Shown here one piece after another: positions 35,080 through 47,535 of a stretch of DNA of 64,000 bases. The DNA comes from Ailurus styani (Eukaryota; Chordata; Mammalia; Carnivora; Ailuridae). The translations under genes and the position numbers were made by a program. Below the pieces are notes generated by a model. The model was not told the DNA's origin. It saw only the letters and a program-made list of their open reading frames with translations, and did no database searches. The first letter of the stretch is position 1. Each line of letters opens with the position of its first letter. Location: positions 6,106,889-6,170,888 of the forward strand of contig LNAC01000032.1 in NCBI GenBank assembly GCA_002007465.1, in the 5' to 3' direction.

Positions 35080-35700
35080 TTTATACACATTGTATGGTTT
35101 CTAGAAAATGAAATTTCCTATGTCTTTTTACCACTTCCTCTCAGCTCATTTGATAATTTCCCTTCTATCCTTGACCTCTTGATGTTAGAGTGCATCAGAC
35201 TGCAATTCTTGGATAGTGTCTCTATATAAAGTTACTCCCTTGGTCAGATTCAGTTCCAAGATCTTAAACACTATTTATATATGCTGAAACCCCTCAAATT
35301 TATAGCTCTAGGCTTATTGTCTCTCCTTTACTTCAGACTCCTATACTCAAAAACTAACTTATGAGCTACTCTTAGATCTCTGAAATGCATTTCAAAAACA
35401 ATTCTCTTAAAATTTAACTTTTTAAACCCATTCCCTTCAGAGGTCCCCATCATTTTGATAACTTTGATTGCTCTGACCCAAAACTTAAAGTCATCCTTCA
35501 CTGCTATTATAACTCGAGTATATTCAGATAGGAAACCCTGTTGTTCTACCTGTTATGTCCCGAATTTGACCACATCTCACCACTCTCTATACTGCTGCTC
35601 TGGTTGAAGACACTATCATATTCCCCTGGATTATGGACTACTCATTATGACCTCATCCTTGTCACCCTTCTGTTCATTAGTCCACACAGCTGCTGGAGTG
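35080..35700 (+). mobile_element. L2 LINE fragment
   Basis: ACTTAAAGTCATCCTTCACTG, AATTTGACCACATCTCACCA and CTGGATTATGGACTACTCAT match the L2 ORF2 end region in sense orientation, heavily decayed. Confidence 0.6.
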
Positions 35701-35920
35701 GTTGAGAAATATGGCAGGTCATATAAATCCCCTATAATCTCTTATCCAGCAAAATTCCAGGAAATGGACAGTCAGTTAATTTTGTCTCCAATAGTCTTCA
35801 TAAGAAAATACAAATTATAGTTATGGAAATATTAAATTCTGGCTAACTCTATATAGAAAAAATGCTAAGCTTTTTGTGAAATAAATAAAATACTAATCAG
35901 ATATAAAGAAGTAAGAGAAG

Positions 35921-36111
35921 GGTGGCTGGGTGGCTCATTCGGTTAAGCATCTGCCTTTGGCTCAGGTCATGATTCCAGGGTCTTTGGATGGAGCCCGGAG
36001 TCAGGCTCCCTGCTCAGCAGAGACTCTGCTTGTCCCTCTCCCTCTGCACCTTCCTCCACTCATTCTCTCACACTCTCTCTGTCTATCTCAAATAAACAAA
36101 ATCTTTTTAAA
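35921..36111 (+). mobile_element. SINEC, 'GGTTAAGCATCTGCC' subtype
   Basis: GGTGGCTGGGTGGCTCATTC to AAATAAACAAAATC. Flanked by GTAAGAGAA / ATAAGAGAA (35911, 36113), a short duplication. Confidence 0.92.
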
Positions 36112-36121
36112 AATAAGAGAA

Positions 36122-36640
36122 ACAATTAATTTAGCATTTTACGTACTTACATACTCCTTAGTTCATTTGTTACACCTGTAACTTTTTCCAGAAATGTTTA
36201 TGATTTTAAAGATCTAGTACCCCAAGACAGCATGTTTTCAAATATGAATGATAAAGAAAACAAGCAAGGTTAGAGAATAAGTATCTCCTAAATGACTTAT
36301 TAAAACTATATAACACAAAGTTAAGTTCACAGGGATAAGTAAGGAACAGAATACACAGGGATAAAATTTCAGGAATATGCAGAGGGTCACCCTGAAGTAT
36401 TCAGTTGATTACTGATTGGCACAAGCATTGGCACATTGGCATATATGAGGAATCAACCCAGAGCCAGGAAGCAGTGATGGACAATGGTGGTGGGGGCAGA
36501 ATATTAGAAAGGATTAGAAGGAACAGTGCCTGGAAATCATACAGGACCTGGTACAGTCCCTATTCCAAACAACCAGAGTGGGAAAAAAATTCATAATTTC
36601 TGAGACATGGTTTAGAGTACTAAAAAGATAATTCCTTAAG
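36122..36640. other. Unassigned sequence
   Basis: No gene or firm repeat seen. Confidence 0.35.
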
Positions 36641-39600
36641 TAGTGAAAAAAATTACCCCTAGAATAAATTTAGCATTAGTCCTGCCCAACAAAACTTAAA
36701 AGGAAGACTCAAAGTATCAAACTGTTTCCAGGTAACATGCTGTGTCCCAGAGCAAAACTCAACAACATTCACAGAAATCAAAAATATCCAGCACCCAAAA
36801 CAGTAAAATTCAGAATGTGTAGCATCCAATAAAAAATTACCAGGCATGCAAAGAAGGGAAATACAACCCAGAAAGAGGAAATCTGACCTAGAGATTACTA
36901 GTATGCAAGAACAATAAAACAGTTAAGAATGGATTCCATATATTCAGAACCTAGAAGAAAATTTTAATATATTAAGTAGAGACTTAAAACAAATAAAACA
37001 AGACATGAATCAACTTCTAGAAATGAAGATTACAGTCTTAGATGAAAATTATAGCCCATAAGGCAATATCCATGCCAGCTATGAAAGAGTAAGGGGCTGG
37101 TTGTAGATTCCCATTTGAAACAAACAAAAAAACAATAGGTCAAAGAATAGTTTTCAAGACACTGGGCATCAGGGTAAAAATCCCAGAAACATAAGAAATA
37201 AGCAAGGGGAGCCCTACAATTGTTCCAGGTTGCTGCTTTGGAAGAATTTGCTGGCAGAAGTGTGAGAGGAGGTGAGACAAAGGAGATAGAGCTGAGGGTC
37301 TGGAAAGACCAATAAAGGGGAGTTTCACTGAGAGGAAACCACAGGTGTGCACAGTACCTTCTGGAAGTATTCAGCAGGATTCTGATCAGAATACACATGC
37401 AAGAGACGAATGACAAAGGCGAAGACACATAAATTGTGAGAGGAATGCACCCAGCACTCATAAAGATTAGGAATAGTGTTTCCTCCCACAAGCCACACTT
37501 GACATTGGGCAGAATACTTAGAGGAAGTGTTTTGCCTCAGTAGTGGAGAATAATTCATTCCAGATTAAAATTGCTTTGGTCCACCATACGAAGTAACTAA
37601 ATCATTACTAAAAAGAACAAACTATTTCCAATTTCTTCTCAAAGTTCAAAAACGGTAGGAATGCAAAATTATCCACCACCCAAAAAGATAAAGTTCATAA
37701 TGTTAATATCCAATCAAAAAATACCATTTAAAATACAAGGTAAATATGACCCAAAATGAAAAATATCAGTCAATCCAACAAACTCATTACTAACAGTGAT
37801 TTTAGAATTAGCAGACAAGAACATTTAAAAGTTATTATAACTGCACTTTATACATTTAAAAGGCCAGGGAAAAGATTGAACATATTAAACAGATTCTTGG
37901 AAAATATTTTTTGAGCCCCAAATCAAATTAGTGGAGGTAAAAACTGTAATGTCTGAGATGAAAAATATACTGCATAAGATTGATGACAGAATAAATATTT
38001 TAAAAAATTGAACTCGAAAACAGAGCAATAAAAAAAATATCCAATATGACACAAAGAAACAAAACTCCTAAAAAAATGAACATCTTTCAGAGGCCTAACA
38101 TATATGTGCTTGTAATCCCTAAAAGAGAGAAGAGAAAAGAGGAGACAGAAAAAATATTTGAGGAAATCATGACCAAAATTACCAACTTTAATGAAACTAT
38201 AATCCTATATATCCAAGAAGTTTAATGAACTTGAATTATAAGAAATGTGACAGAAACTCCAAGGTTTCAATCAGGGGTTAAAAAAAAAACTATTCAAAAC
38301 ACCCCTGGAAAATGCAAACATTTTGCAAGGAGGAAAAAACATAAGGTAGAATTCTCATAAAATATGAGCCAAGCAAGAATATTATGGCATTATATATTTA
38401 AAACACTGGGGAAAAAATCTGTCAACTTAGAAGTACACACCAGGCAAAAATATATTTCCAAAAGAAAGTCAAAACAAACACACTTTCAGATATGCAAATG
38501 GTAGAAGAATTCATCACCAGGAGACTTACCCTGGCAGAAATACTGAAGAGAGTCCCATAGGCAAAATTAATACAATATGTGAAAATCTGGATCTACGAAA
38601 TGGAATAAGTAGTACGGGAATAGCAACAGACTAAGTGCATATAAAAATTTTGACTGATTAAACCAAAACAAAGCAGAAGGTTGTTTCTAGTATATACTGA
38701 AGTAAAATGTATGACAACAAACAGCACAAAGTTCTGAAGTATATACTTCTGACATAAAATTCTTTAAGTTTCTGATAATAAATATGAAGTGGTATATTAC
38801 TTGATGATTAATATAATAAATTAAAAATCCGTATCATAAACTCTAAACTAGTAAATTATAAATATGTATATTGAACTCTCCAGCAAGCAAAATAACAAAA
38901 AATGTATAGCTAATAATCCAAAACCATGTGGGGAAAAGTAGGAAACATATAGCAAGACAATAGGTTTATAACCATATCAATAATCACTTCAAAAAGTAAT
39001 TATACACTCTAATTGAAAATCAGAGATTGTCAGAATGAATTAAAAAGCATAATATAATAAAGTAAAAATCATAATCCAGTCCAGAAGAAATCCATTTAAA
39101 TATAATCTTAGAGATAAAAGAAGAAATTAATGAAAGAGGGAATAGAAAAACAATGAAGAAAATCAATGAAACCAAAAGTTAGTTATTTGGAAAAGATCAA
39201 CAAAATTGACGTCTTTTACTAGACTGACCAAGAAGAGAGAAGACTCAAATATGATAAAAAATAAAAGAAAGGACATCACTACCATCTTACAGAAATAGAA
39301 AAGATTATAAGGGAAGACTGAACAACTGTATACCAATGAAATTAGATAATGTAGATGAAAGGAGCAACTTTCCAAAAAGAAATGAACTACCGACACTAAC
39401 TTAAAAAGAAGTAAAAGATCTGAATAGAACTGTACAAATAAAGAGATTGATTTACTAATTTAAAAATCATCTCATAAAGTTGAGTCCAAAACCAAATGGC
39501 TTCATGGTTAAATTCTACCAAATATTTAATTAAGAATTAATGTCAACTATTGACAAAATCTTTCAGAAAATGTAGGAACAGGATATACTTACCAACTCAT

Positions 39601-39957
39601 TCTAAGAGGTCAGTATTACCCTGAGGTCAAACTAGAGGGTGTGGGCATTAAGGAGGACACATGTGGTAATGAGCACTGGGTGTTATATGTAGCTAATGAA
39701 TCACTGAACACTATGTCAAAAACTAATGATGTACTAGATGTTTGCTAACTGAACATAATAAAAAAAAAACTGGACAAAAATATGTTAGAAAACTAAAGAA
39801 CAATATCTCTTATGAATACAGACACAAAAAATCCTCAACAAAATACCAGGAAACCAAATCTAACAACATATAAAAAGGATTATAATCTGTGGCTAGTGAG
39901 ACTTTTCCCCCAAATGTAAGGTTGGTTCTATACCATCATTGAATTTACATTGCTTCA
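36640..39957 (+). mobile_element. Composite old L1M/HAL1-like sequence (5' region, ORF1, ORF2), decayed
   Basis: 36780-37050 and 37661-38000 are two diverged copies of the same L1 5'/ORF1 region (ATCCAATAAAAAATTACCAGG versus ATCCAATCAAAAAATACCAT; both lead to GATGAAAA...). 38000-38990 matches ORF1 and its 3' flank (GAATTCATCACCAGGAGACT, AAAATGTATGACAACAA). 39100-39630 and 39770-39957 are sense ORF2 (ACCAATGAAATTAGATAATG, CTTATGAATACAGACACAAA). No intact frame. Confidence 0.75.
39635..39772 (+). mobile_element. Carnivore L1 3'-end insertion inside the older L1M
   Basis: GAGCACTGGGTGTTATATGT, AATGAATCACTGAACACTAT and AATAATGATGT-like 3'UTR ending in AATAAAAAAAAAAC interrupt L1M ORF2, which resumes with GACAAAAATATGTTAG. 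Confidence 0.8.
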
Positions 39958-40073
39958 ATGTGCCTGGGTGGCTCAGTCAGTAAAGCATCCAACACTTGAC
40001 CTCAGCTCAGGTCTTGATCTTAGGGTTGTGAGATCAAGCCCTGCACTGGGCTCCATGCAGGGCATGGATACTA

Positions 40074-40108
<35 letters not shown>
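39958..40108 (+). mobile_element. Short SINEC subtype with a 32-nt pure poly-A
   Basis: GTGCCTGGGTGGCTCAGTCA, GATCTTAGGGTTGTGAGATC and CTCCATGCAGGGCATGGAT, then CTACTT and 32 uninterrupted A (40077-40108). Lacks the pyrimidine-rich body of the other copies. Confidence 0.92.
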
Positions 40109-40110
<2 letters not shown>

Positions 40111-40114
40111 TTAT

Positions 40115-40172
40115 GGTGCTTTAAGCCACTCTGTGGAGTTTATAACAGCAGCAATAGGAAATTAATACAGGT
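40115..40172 (+). mobile_element. MaLR-type LTR terminal fragment
   Basis: GGTGCTTTAAGCCACTCTG and AACAGCAGCAATAGGAAATTAATACA match the extreme 3' end of MLT1-like LTRs. Confidence 0.6.
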
Positions 40173-40239
40173 TGCCAAGATTACATTTTTTTGTTGATAA
40201 AGTTCTTGACTTACACAAGTACAGCCATGATCCTTATAC

Positions 40240-40740
40240 TTCCTGGATAGCTGAATCAGTAGTGTCTTTTCAATTGAATAACAGATTTGAAAAATTCTCT
40301 TATGAGTAAATATTTGTTGAGATAATTTCTCTTAATGGCTGCATGTTAGTATTTTGTATGGATGAACCATAAGTTATTTAATAGTCTGGTTCAGAATACT
40401 ATTATTATAAATACTGTTATAATAAGCATTCTCATGTTAATTATTTTATGGAATTTCTGATAATATCCTCAGGATAAACTCCTAAAACTGTAATAATTGG
40501 ACCAAAAAATGTACTTTTGAAGGCTTTCCATGTGATGCCCACATTAACATCATCACAATCAGAATGAAATTACCAGTATTCATGCACTGTTTACCACAAT
40601 AGTTTTTTTCCCTTTTTTCCCCAAGACATGTAAGTAGTAAATAATTGGTCATCACTGTTTTACCCTGTAGTTACTAGATTACTAGTGAAAGAATCTAATA
40701 TAGAGAAAAAATTATAATTTGTTTACATTTCTTAAAACAT
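40240..40740 (-). mobile_element. Old L1M fragment, antisense, ORF2 C-terminal region
   Basis: TTAATGGCTGCATGTTAGTA, GGATGAACCATAAGTTATTT and GGATAAACTCCTAAAACTG are diverged antisense ORF2 3' sequence. Confidence 0.65.
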
Positions 40741-40909
40741 TTGCTTACTCATTCTAAATACCAAATGGTAAGTCTCAGATATTTATAGAGTCCTTATCAT
40801 ATTCATGATTATATCTGTGTTCATGTTGGAAAGAACTAATGTCAAGACCTTACCTTCATAGGGTTTATAATCTCACCGTAAATCGCAAACTAGCTATCAC
40901 TTAATAAAC

Positions 40910-41085
40910 AACCACTTCTAGGTACTAAAATGAAGTCTTGTATATGTATTTTCTCATTAAAATCTTATAACAATTTTATGAGAACTTATTATCTGTTTTA
41001 TAAATGACAAAATCAAGATCCAGAGAAATTAAAGAGATAAGACTTTAGATCATTCAGCTGGTATGTGCAGCAGTTTGATAGAGAC
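40910..41085 (+). mobile_element. MIR
   Basis: TTTTCTCATTAAAATCTTATAAC, AAATGACAAAATCAAGATCC and CATTCAGCTGGTATGTGCAG follow the MIR core. Confidence 0.6.
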
Positions 41086-41374
41086 TGACAACAATTTAAT
41101 GGGGTAAAATACAAATAATTAAACTCCAGTGTAATATAAACTTAGCACTGGATGGTGGTGTAGGGGAGTATAGGGGATTTTACTAATTTGGCTTATTTGA
41201 CTAATATTTGATCTGTTCTGAACTCTAGGTCATTGTCTAAGTCACTTTTCCTCTTAAGTCTCATTTTTTTCCCTTAAAATATGTTGGGGATTAATAACAC
41301 CTCTATTACAGTTTGGTCTTGATTATATATTATGCACATAAATTTCTAAAACAGAGCTACTCCTCTCTTTGTTC

Positions 41375-41485
41375 TACTGAACAGTAAGCTATGTGAGAGC
41401 AGGGATTGTATCTCTACTGCTAAGGATTTTATCCACTGTATCTGATATACTGCCTGTCCAATAATAGACACTGAATATTTGTTGC
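41375..41485 (+). mobile_element. L2 3' end
   Basis: GTAAGCTATGTGAGAGCAGG, GATTGTATCTCTACTGCTAA and ACACTGAATATTTGTTG are typical of the L2 3' end. Confidence 0.65.
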
Positions 41486-42426
41486 ATTTCCCCTTATTTT
41501 GGTTATTACTCAGTATTAGAATAGTCTCCTAACTATCCATTAAAATCTATTTATATATGTGCTTTTTATTTTATCCTTCATGTAATTCAGTTTACTCTTA
41601 ATAGATGGAAATATTTCCCAGCTTCAATGATGAATCAGACCAGAGAAGAACAAGTTGTGGAAATTGTGTACTAATATGTGATTCATGATGGCCCATGTTG
41701 CTGCTACATTTAAAAAAGAACTTATTTATGTGTGATTCCTTGAAAAATGTCATAAAGTTCTCCGTGTATAGTCATTTGACCTACTAAGAATACAGGTACA
41801 TTTAAATAATGAAAATAAATGTCATTTGTGATAAGAAATCATAAGTCAATGAACATCTTATTTTTTTTTCACTCATTTCCTCTCAAATTTATTAAGCTGG
41901 AAATGTAGAGTGGTTGATCCAAAACATATTTTGAAACCCCTCAAACCTCCGTATCCTTAGCTGTCTTACCAAAGGCTAGCAAAGGTAAAACCTATTTCTG
42001 GGTCTTCTTTCAAATCTAGGGTTGTCTATGTGACATCACTTTGCACAGGAAGGATTATGGGGAAAGCCATTACTTTCCCAATAAAAGTATATGAACATTA
42101 TTGGAAGTGTCCTTCAATTAGGGGTAATGTGATGTCACTTTTTTGCCTTGAATGAGACCAAGAAGGCTGTAGCTGTAACAGTCACCTTGACACTGAATAG
42201 AGATTACACAATAATGGCAGAACATAAAGATGTAGATGACCTAGGTCTTTTTATAGAATTATGACGCAGAGAGATCAACATTGATCTCTAAATTTCTTTC
42301 ATATGAGAAAATATAACAATAACCCTTATTTGGATTTTTATGTTAGTTGAATTTGTATCCCTAACCTGATAAAGTTGACTTTCCTGACGAAGCAGATAGT
42401 GTAAGTTATTGCTTACTGCTTATTTT
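41486..42426. other. Unassigned sequence
   Basis: No gene or firm repeat. A small hairpin (AGAGATCAACATTGATCTCT) lies at about 42271-42290. Confidence 0.4.
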
Positions 42427-42443
42427 CAGGGTTAACATAATAT

Positions 42444-42641
42444 ATTTTTTAAGATTTTATTTATTTATTTGACACAGAGAGAGAGATCAGATCACAAATA
42501 GGCAGAGAGGCAGGCAGAGAGAGAGGAGGAAGCAGGCTTTCCACTAGCAGGGAGCCCGATGCGGAACTCCATCCCAGGACCCTGAGATCATAACCTGAGC
42601 CGAAAGCAGAGGCTTTAACTCACTGAGCCACCCAGACACCC
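42444..42641 (-). mobile_element. SINEC with perfect 17-bp target duplication
   Basis: Minus-strand SINE. CAGGGTTAACATAATAT at 42427-42443 is repeated exactly at 42642-42658. Confidence 0.96.
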
Positions 42642-43196
42642 CAGGGTTAACATAATATTTACAATGTTTAGACTCCTGGGCATTATTATTACCCAGGTGT
42701 TATTGGTATGAGAAATGAAGAGAGAAATAGTTAATAGTCAAATAGAACCTGTCCAAATGCAGAAAACTTGAACAATCAAAATTAAAATTGTATCTGTATA
42801 CACGATATTTATATATAGTATCTATTTATATGTAGTATATATTAACATATATACTATTAACAAAACATGTCAATAGGCCTAGTCTTAATCTTTCAAACTC
42901 TCATAGTAATGTCACCTTATATTTATCTAATTTTCCTTATCATATATCATCTCAGTCATTAAAAAAAATCATTGAGGTTGTATACTTTTATTCCATTTTT
43001 TAACAGATGAAATTTAATCTGCTTTCTAATTCAAGCAAGAAACTAAAAAAGAAAGCTTTCCTTTTGCCTTTCTGAATCTACAAAAATGAAATTACAGAAA
43101 TGCAAGTAATAAACTTAAAAACTAAGATCAGATAAACTCCCCCAAAAAACAAAATTATAGAGTTTCATTTAAAGATACCAAAAAAGTCACAAATAA

Positions 43197-43388
43197 GGGC
43201 GCCTGGGTGGCTTAATGGGTTAAGTGTCTGCTTTCAGCTCAGGTCATGATCCCCGGTTCCTGGGATAGAGCCCCCTGTCAGCCTCCCTGCTCAGCTGGGA
43301 GTCTGCTTCTCCTTCCCCCTTTGCTCCTCCCCCAAACTCACGCTCTCTCTCACTGTCTCTCTTTCTCTCAAATAAATAAAATATTTTT
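43197..43388 (+). mobile_element. SINEC, older subtype
   Basis: GGCGCCTGGGTGGCTTAATG to CAAATAAATAAAATATTTT. AAGTCACAAATAA before it and AAGCCACAAATAA after it form a duplication with one mismatch. Confidence 0.93.
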
Positions 43389-43409
43389 TAAAAGCCACAA
43401 ATAAATGTA

Positions 43410-44520
43410 GATACTTTTCATGTTTCCTTATAGACAAATTTGATATTAAATAATATTTCCTCCAAGAACAGTCTAGGAATTCAAAGTAATTCCAAATAAA
43501 ACCTTAAAGGATTCCTTACAGAACTTGAAAATTAATTATAAAGTTACTTTGAAAAAAAATTCAAGAACAGCTAATTTAGAAAATTAAAGGCAATAGGGCA
43601 GTGAAAGAACTCCCAGGTTAATATAAACATATCTATGTGGTTTTGCTATAGAAAGACAAACAAGATCAATGAATCAGAATGGTGAGCACAGATGCTGATT
43701 TCTGTTAATGTGAGAATTTAATATAAGGTAAATGGGGCATTTATTTTTATGTGGGTGAAAATTGAGACTATTTCACAATTGGTTATGGAACAAATGGCTG
43801 TCCGCTTGGGAAAACAATGTTAGATTTCTATCTCAAAGCATTTATCACATTGTGGATAAACAACAAATGCACATTGAACAAACACACACACATACACGCA
43901 CACACACACAGCTATAAAAGCATTCAAGGAAAATACCTTAAGGCAGAAAATTTCTTCCTAGAGCAAAGGAAGGATTGTCAAATTTGACTACCTAAATATT
44001 AAACTTTCTTTATAATATAGCAGCATAAAGTTAATGGACAAAGTAATATGGGGAAATACTTGATAATCTATGAAAAGCTCCTATAAATATAAATTAAAAG
44101 ATAAATATCTAAATAAATAAATGCATAAAGGTTATGAGCCAGGTAATTAACAGTAGAAGAAATATAAACAGCCAAAAAAAAAATAAGTTCAACTTCACTA
44201 TTTATCAGGAAAATACAAATTAAAAACAACAAAGATAATTTTAGTCACCCAGTAAAAATTAAATCATATCCAATGTTTAATAGGAACAATATGTCTCCCA
44301 ATGTACAGAGCTCAACATAGGGCACGATCTCATGGCCCTGAGATCATGACCTGAGCTGAAACCTAGAGTCATAGGCTTAACTGACTGAGCTACCCAGACA
44401 CCCTAAGGGTGCTTATTTCAGTATTATTTGTAACTGTGGAGAATTGAAAACAATTTAAGTATCTAGCAAAAAAAAAAAAGTGGTTAGAATGACTCCACAT
44501 TTTTGATGGAATCTGACTGT
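43410..44520 (+). mobile_element. Old L1M ORF2 fragment, sense, with a SINE fragment inside
   Basis: GGCAATAGGGCAGTGAAAGA, GACAAACAAGATCAATGAATC, GGAAAATACAAATTAAAAAC and (after the SINE) TTATTTGTAACTGTGGAGAA are decayed ORF2. A CA-rich tract lies at about 43884-43911. Confidence 0.65.
44290..44405 (-). mobile_element. SINEC head fragment
   Basis: CCCTGAGATCATGACCTGAG and TTAACTGACTGAGCTACCCA show the head complement. The tail is missing. Confidence 0.85.
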
Positions 44521-44732
44521 ACAAGTTGTTTACATCTGTAAGAATGTGTAATCACAATACTTTTGAGCCGTCATGAATCCAGAAATCCTCCAAGAGGAGA
44601 TTGAGGTCCTAGAAGACTTTTGTTTTTCTTAAAATCTCAGAACAAATTGTGCTTGAGCTGAGATGAGAACTGGTAACTTGGCTCAGTTCAGAGAGCTATT
44701 TTCTACTACAAAACCAGAGACATTTACTATAC

Positions 44733-44943
44733 TTTTTTTCTAAGATTTTATTTCTTTATTTGAGAAAGAGAGTGAGACTGGTAGAGGTCAAGCAGGCAGA
44801 GGGAGGGCCAGAGGGAGAGGGACAAGCAGACTCCCCGCTGAGCAGGGAGCCCAATGGGGGGCTTATGGGGGGGCCTCAAACCCAGGAATCAGGACCTGAG
44901 CTGAAGGCAGAGGCTTAACTGACTGAGCCATCCAGGTGCCCCA
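44733..44943 (-). mobile_element. SINEC, older subtype
   Basis: TAAGATTTTATTTCTTTATTT to CTGAGCCATCCAGGTGCCCC, with an expanded G-rich middle (GGGGGGCTTATGGGGGGG). Confidence 0.92.
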
Positions 44944-45179
44944 AACCACACAGACTTTTAAACTAAGTTACATTAAGTGCTTATTGTTAACTGCTGACGG
45001 CCATCACACTCTGCTTATTGATATGTTAATATGTCACTAAACATTTTCCACATTCTACTTATTTTTTTTCAGCTTATTTATTACAAATCATTGTTAAGAT
45101 TTTTACCTGGTAGTAGCAGTAGAAATAATAAACTGACAGTTCTATTTCACAAGTATAGATTCTTTTTCTAATTTTATAA

Positions 45180-45330
45180 TTTTTTCTTAATTTATTTTTT
45201 ATTATGTTCAATTAGCCAACATATAACACATCATTAGTTTTTGATGTAGTGTTCAATGATTCATTAGTGTATATAACACTCAGTGCTCATCACCACACGT
45301 GCCCTCCTTAATACCCACCACCCAGGTAAG
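45180..45330 (-). mobile_element. L1 3'UTR fragment, antisense
   Basis: CAATTAGCCAACATATAACA, TCAGTGCTCATCACCACACG and CTTAATACCCACCACCCAG are the complement of the carnivore L1 3' end. Confidence 0.85.
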
Positions 45331-45419
45331 TATTTATTCTTAAATGAATTATTTTAAACACCAGACACCAGTTTAATTCATTATAAGTTAAAAGCATTAT
45401 ACATTTTTTTAAGCATTAT

Positions 45420-45634
45420 ACATTTTTTAAAGATTTATTCATTTTATTTTATAAAGAGAGAGAGCAAGAGCAACGGAGCAAGTAGGGGAGAGCCAGAGGG
45501 AGAGAAAAAATCCTCAAGCAGACTCCCCACTGAATGCGGAGTCCACTGTGGGGCTCCAACCCACCCTGAGATCATGACCTGAGCCAAAACCAAGAGTTAG
45601 ACATTTAACCAACTTAATCATCCAAACACCTCAG
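45420..45634 (-). mobile_element. SINEC, older subtype, about 10-bp duplication
   Basis: TTTAAAGATTTATTCATTTT to the head complement (GATCATGACCTGAGCC). AAGCATTATA flanks it at 45411-45420 and 45635-45644. Confidence 0.9.
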
Positions 45635-45914
45635 AAGCATTATAAATTGGATTTACCTAATCACACTAACACTGACTCCAAATTTATTAAGTAATTCATT
45701 AACTTATTAAGGGAACAGTGGGAGTGTCTATATGCAATTTATATGACTTTGTACTGCTTCCCACCCATCATGTCCCTTGTATTTTTGCATAGCACTGATA
45801 AAACCACTTAATACTTTATGTAACCTAACAGTCCCATGAGGTCTTGGACATAGACTAGTGACTTACATTTAATGAGTTCTATACCTGAGAATAAAGTGAA
45901 GCAGGCATTTTCAG

Positions 45915-46200
45915 ACATAGCTGGTAGATACATAAATTCATGAAAGTTCTCTGGAAAGCAATTTAAAAACATATATCAAGATCCACAAAAGTGTTCAGAA
46001 CTTTAACTCAGAATTCTGTGAGAAATAATTTAAACTAAGATGAAAACAGAGAAAAAGGTTAAGATTTAGGTACAAATATGTTCATCTTCATATGATCTAT
46101 ATAATAGCTGAAAATAAGTATAAAATGGCTGCAAAGCAAATATTCAATTTTAGCAAAATAAATTATGAGGAGAATACAACAAGATAAGGGGATGAAGCTT
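45915..46200 (+). mobile_element. Old L1M ORF2 3' fragment, sense
   Basis: CTCTGGAAAGCAATTTAAAA, GTACAAATATGTTCATCTTC and ATATAATAGCTGAAAATAAG match decayed ORF2 3' sequence. Confidence 0.55.
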
Positions 46201-46929
46201 ATAGGGACATATAAAATACGTGTATACCTGTAAAGACGGGGGACAAAACATTCTTGTAATTTGCAACATTAACAAATTCTTGACCCAGAACAACCAAAGT
46301 AAATCTGAAGGGGAGAATTTCAGAACAAAGACTCCAGGAATTTTTTTAAACAAAACTTGACATCACAGTACATTATGAAATATTATAGTTATACACTTAT
46401 AATGTATTAGAAATTGTTTTGCTTCCAGTAAAACTGTTGTTGGTTTTGTTTTCTACTGCCCATGATAAAGGCAGTAGGCTAAAAATTCTCCCCATGTGCG
46501 AACAACTTAACAGGAATGGTGATTTCATCATGATAAACAAAGAAAAGAGGAAGCTATGACTACTAAGGTTTCATGGTCTGGTGCACAAAAGTTGCCAGTG
46601 TTTAACTAATGTATATGTATTATTAAATATATTGATGTTCTGTTGAAATGATTAATATTCTGAATTTTAAAATGTTTTATTAAAGCTCTGTTATTTAACT
46701 CAAAATTTGAAAAGTCTATTAAATATTGAACAAAATTTTCTATTTCCTAAACTGTTTGAGGGCAGAGTTAGCATGGGAGGTCTCAAGATTTTTTTTTGAA
46801 GTATAGAAAAATGTTAATATAGAAAATAAATACAAAAGGAAACTGGGTCAGAATTAGTATAATGAGCTTTCACATCTATTTTGTCCTGCTGACACTATTC
46901 TTTTTAAATATTTCTGAAATCTAACGACT
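46201..46929. other. Unassigned AT-rich sequence
   Basis: No gene or firm repeat seen. Confidence 0.4.
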
Positions 46930-47535
46930 TTTCAGCATCTCTACCTCCACTACTCATAGTCCAAGTACCAAAAACTTTTGCTTAGACTCTGGTCATAATT
47001 ACTGGCTCTTTCTTTTCACTGTGATTCCTATAATCCTGATAAAATGCAAGTCACATTAAGTTCAGATCAATAACCTATCTGCTGAAAACCACCCAATAAC
47101 TTAAAATTGCTTTAGAATAAAATAAAAGATCTACAGAGTCTTTGTTATCTGGCATCTGACTATAGCTCCAACAACAGTGGCCACTCTGCTCATACACGTC
47201 ACTCCGCTTCAACCAGACTGGACAACTTGAGATGCTTTAGAAACTCTCACCTATGTCCCTGACTGAGGGGCCTTTGCCACTTCCTTCAACCTAGAATGCT
47301 CTTCCTCCGTGTAGCTCCACAATTCGTTGTCTTTGATTTTTGCCAAATACCATCTTCTCAGAAAGATAAGCCTCTATCACTTTACCCTGCATTCCTTTTC
47401 TTTATTGAATGTATAACTAGATTTGATTAATTTTTCTCCCTAATGAGGCAGAGACTGTTTCTTTTAAATCTTCACATCCAAAGTTTCTAGAACAGTGCCT
47501 TATGCATAATAAGAATTGTGTTAGTTAAATAAAAA
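46930..47535 (+). mobile_element. L2 LINE 3' portion
   Basis: TTCAACCAGACTGGACAACTT, GGGGCCTTTGCCACTTCC, TAGAATGCTCTTCCTCCG and CAGTGCCTTATGCATAATAAG run in L2 order from the ORF end to the 3' tail. Confidence 0.75.

Noticed and set aside
37030..37558. Minus-strand 153-codon frame with hydrophobic stretches
   Set aside because: It lies antisense within L1M-derived DNA, has no recognisable domain, and starts without supporting context.
42271..42290. Small hairpin AGAGATCAACATTGATCTCT
   Set aside because: It is too short and isolated to support a structured RNA or regulatory call.
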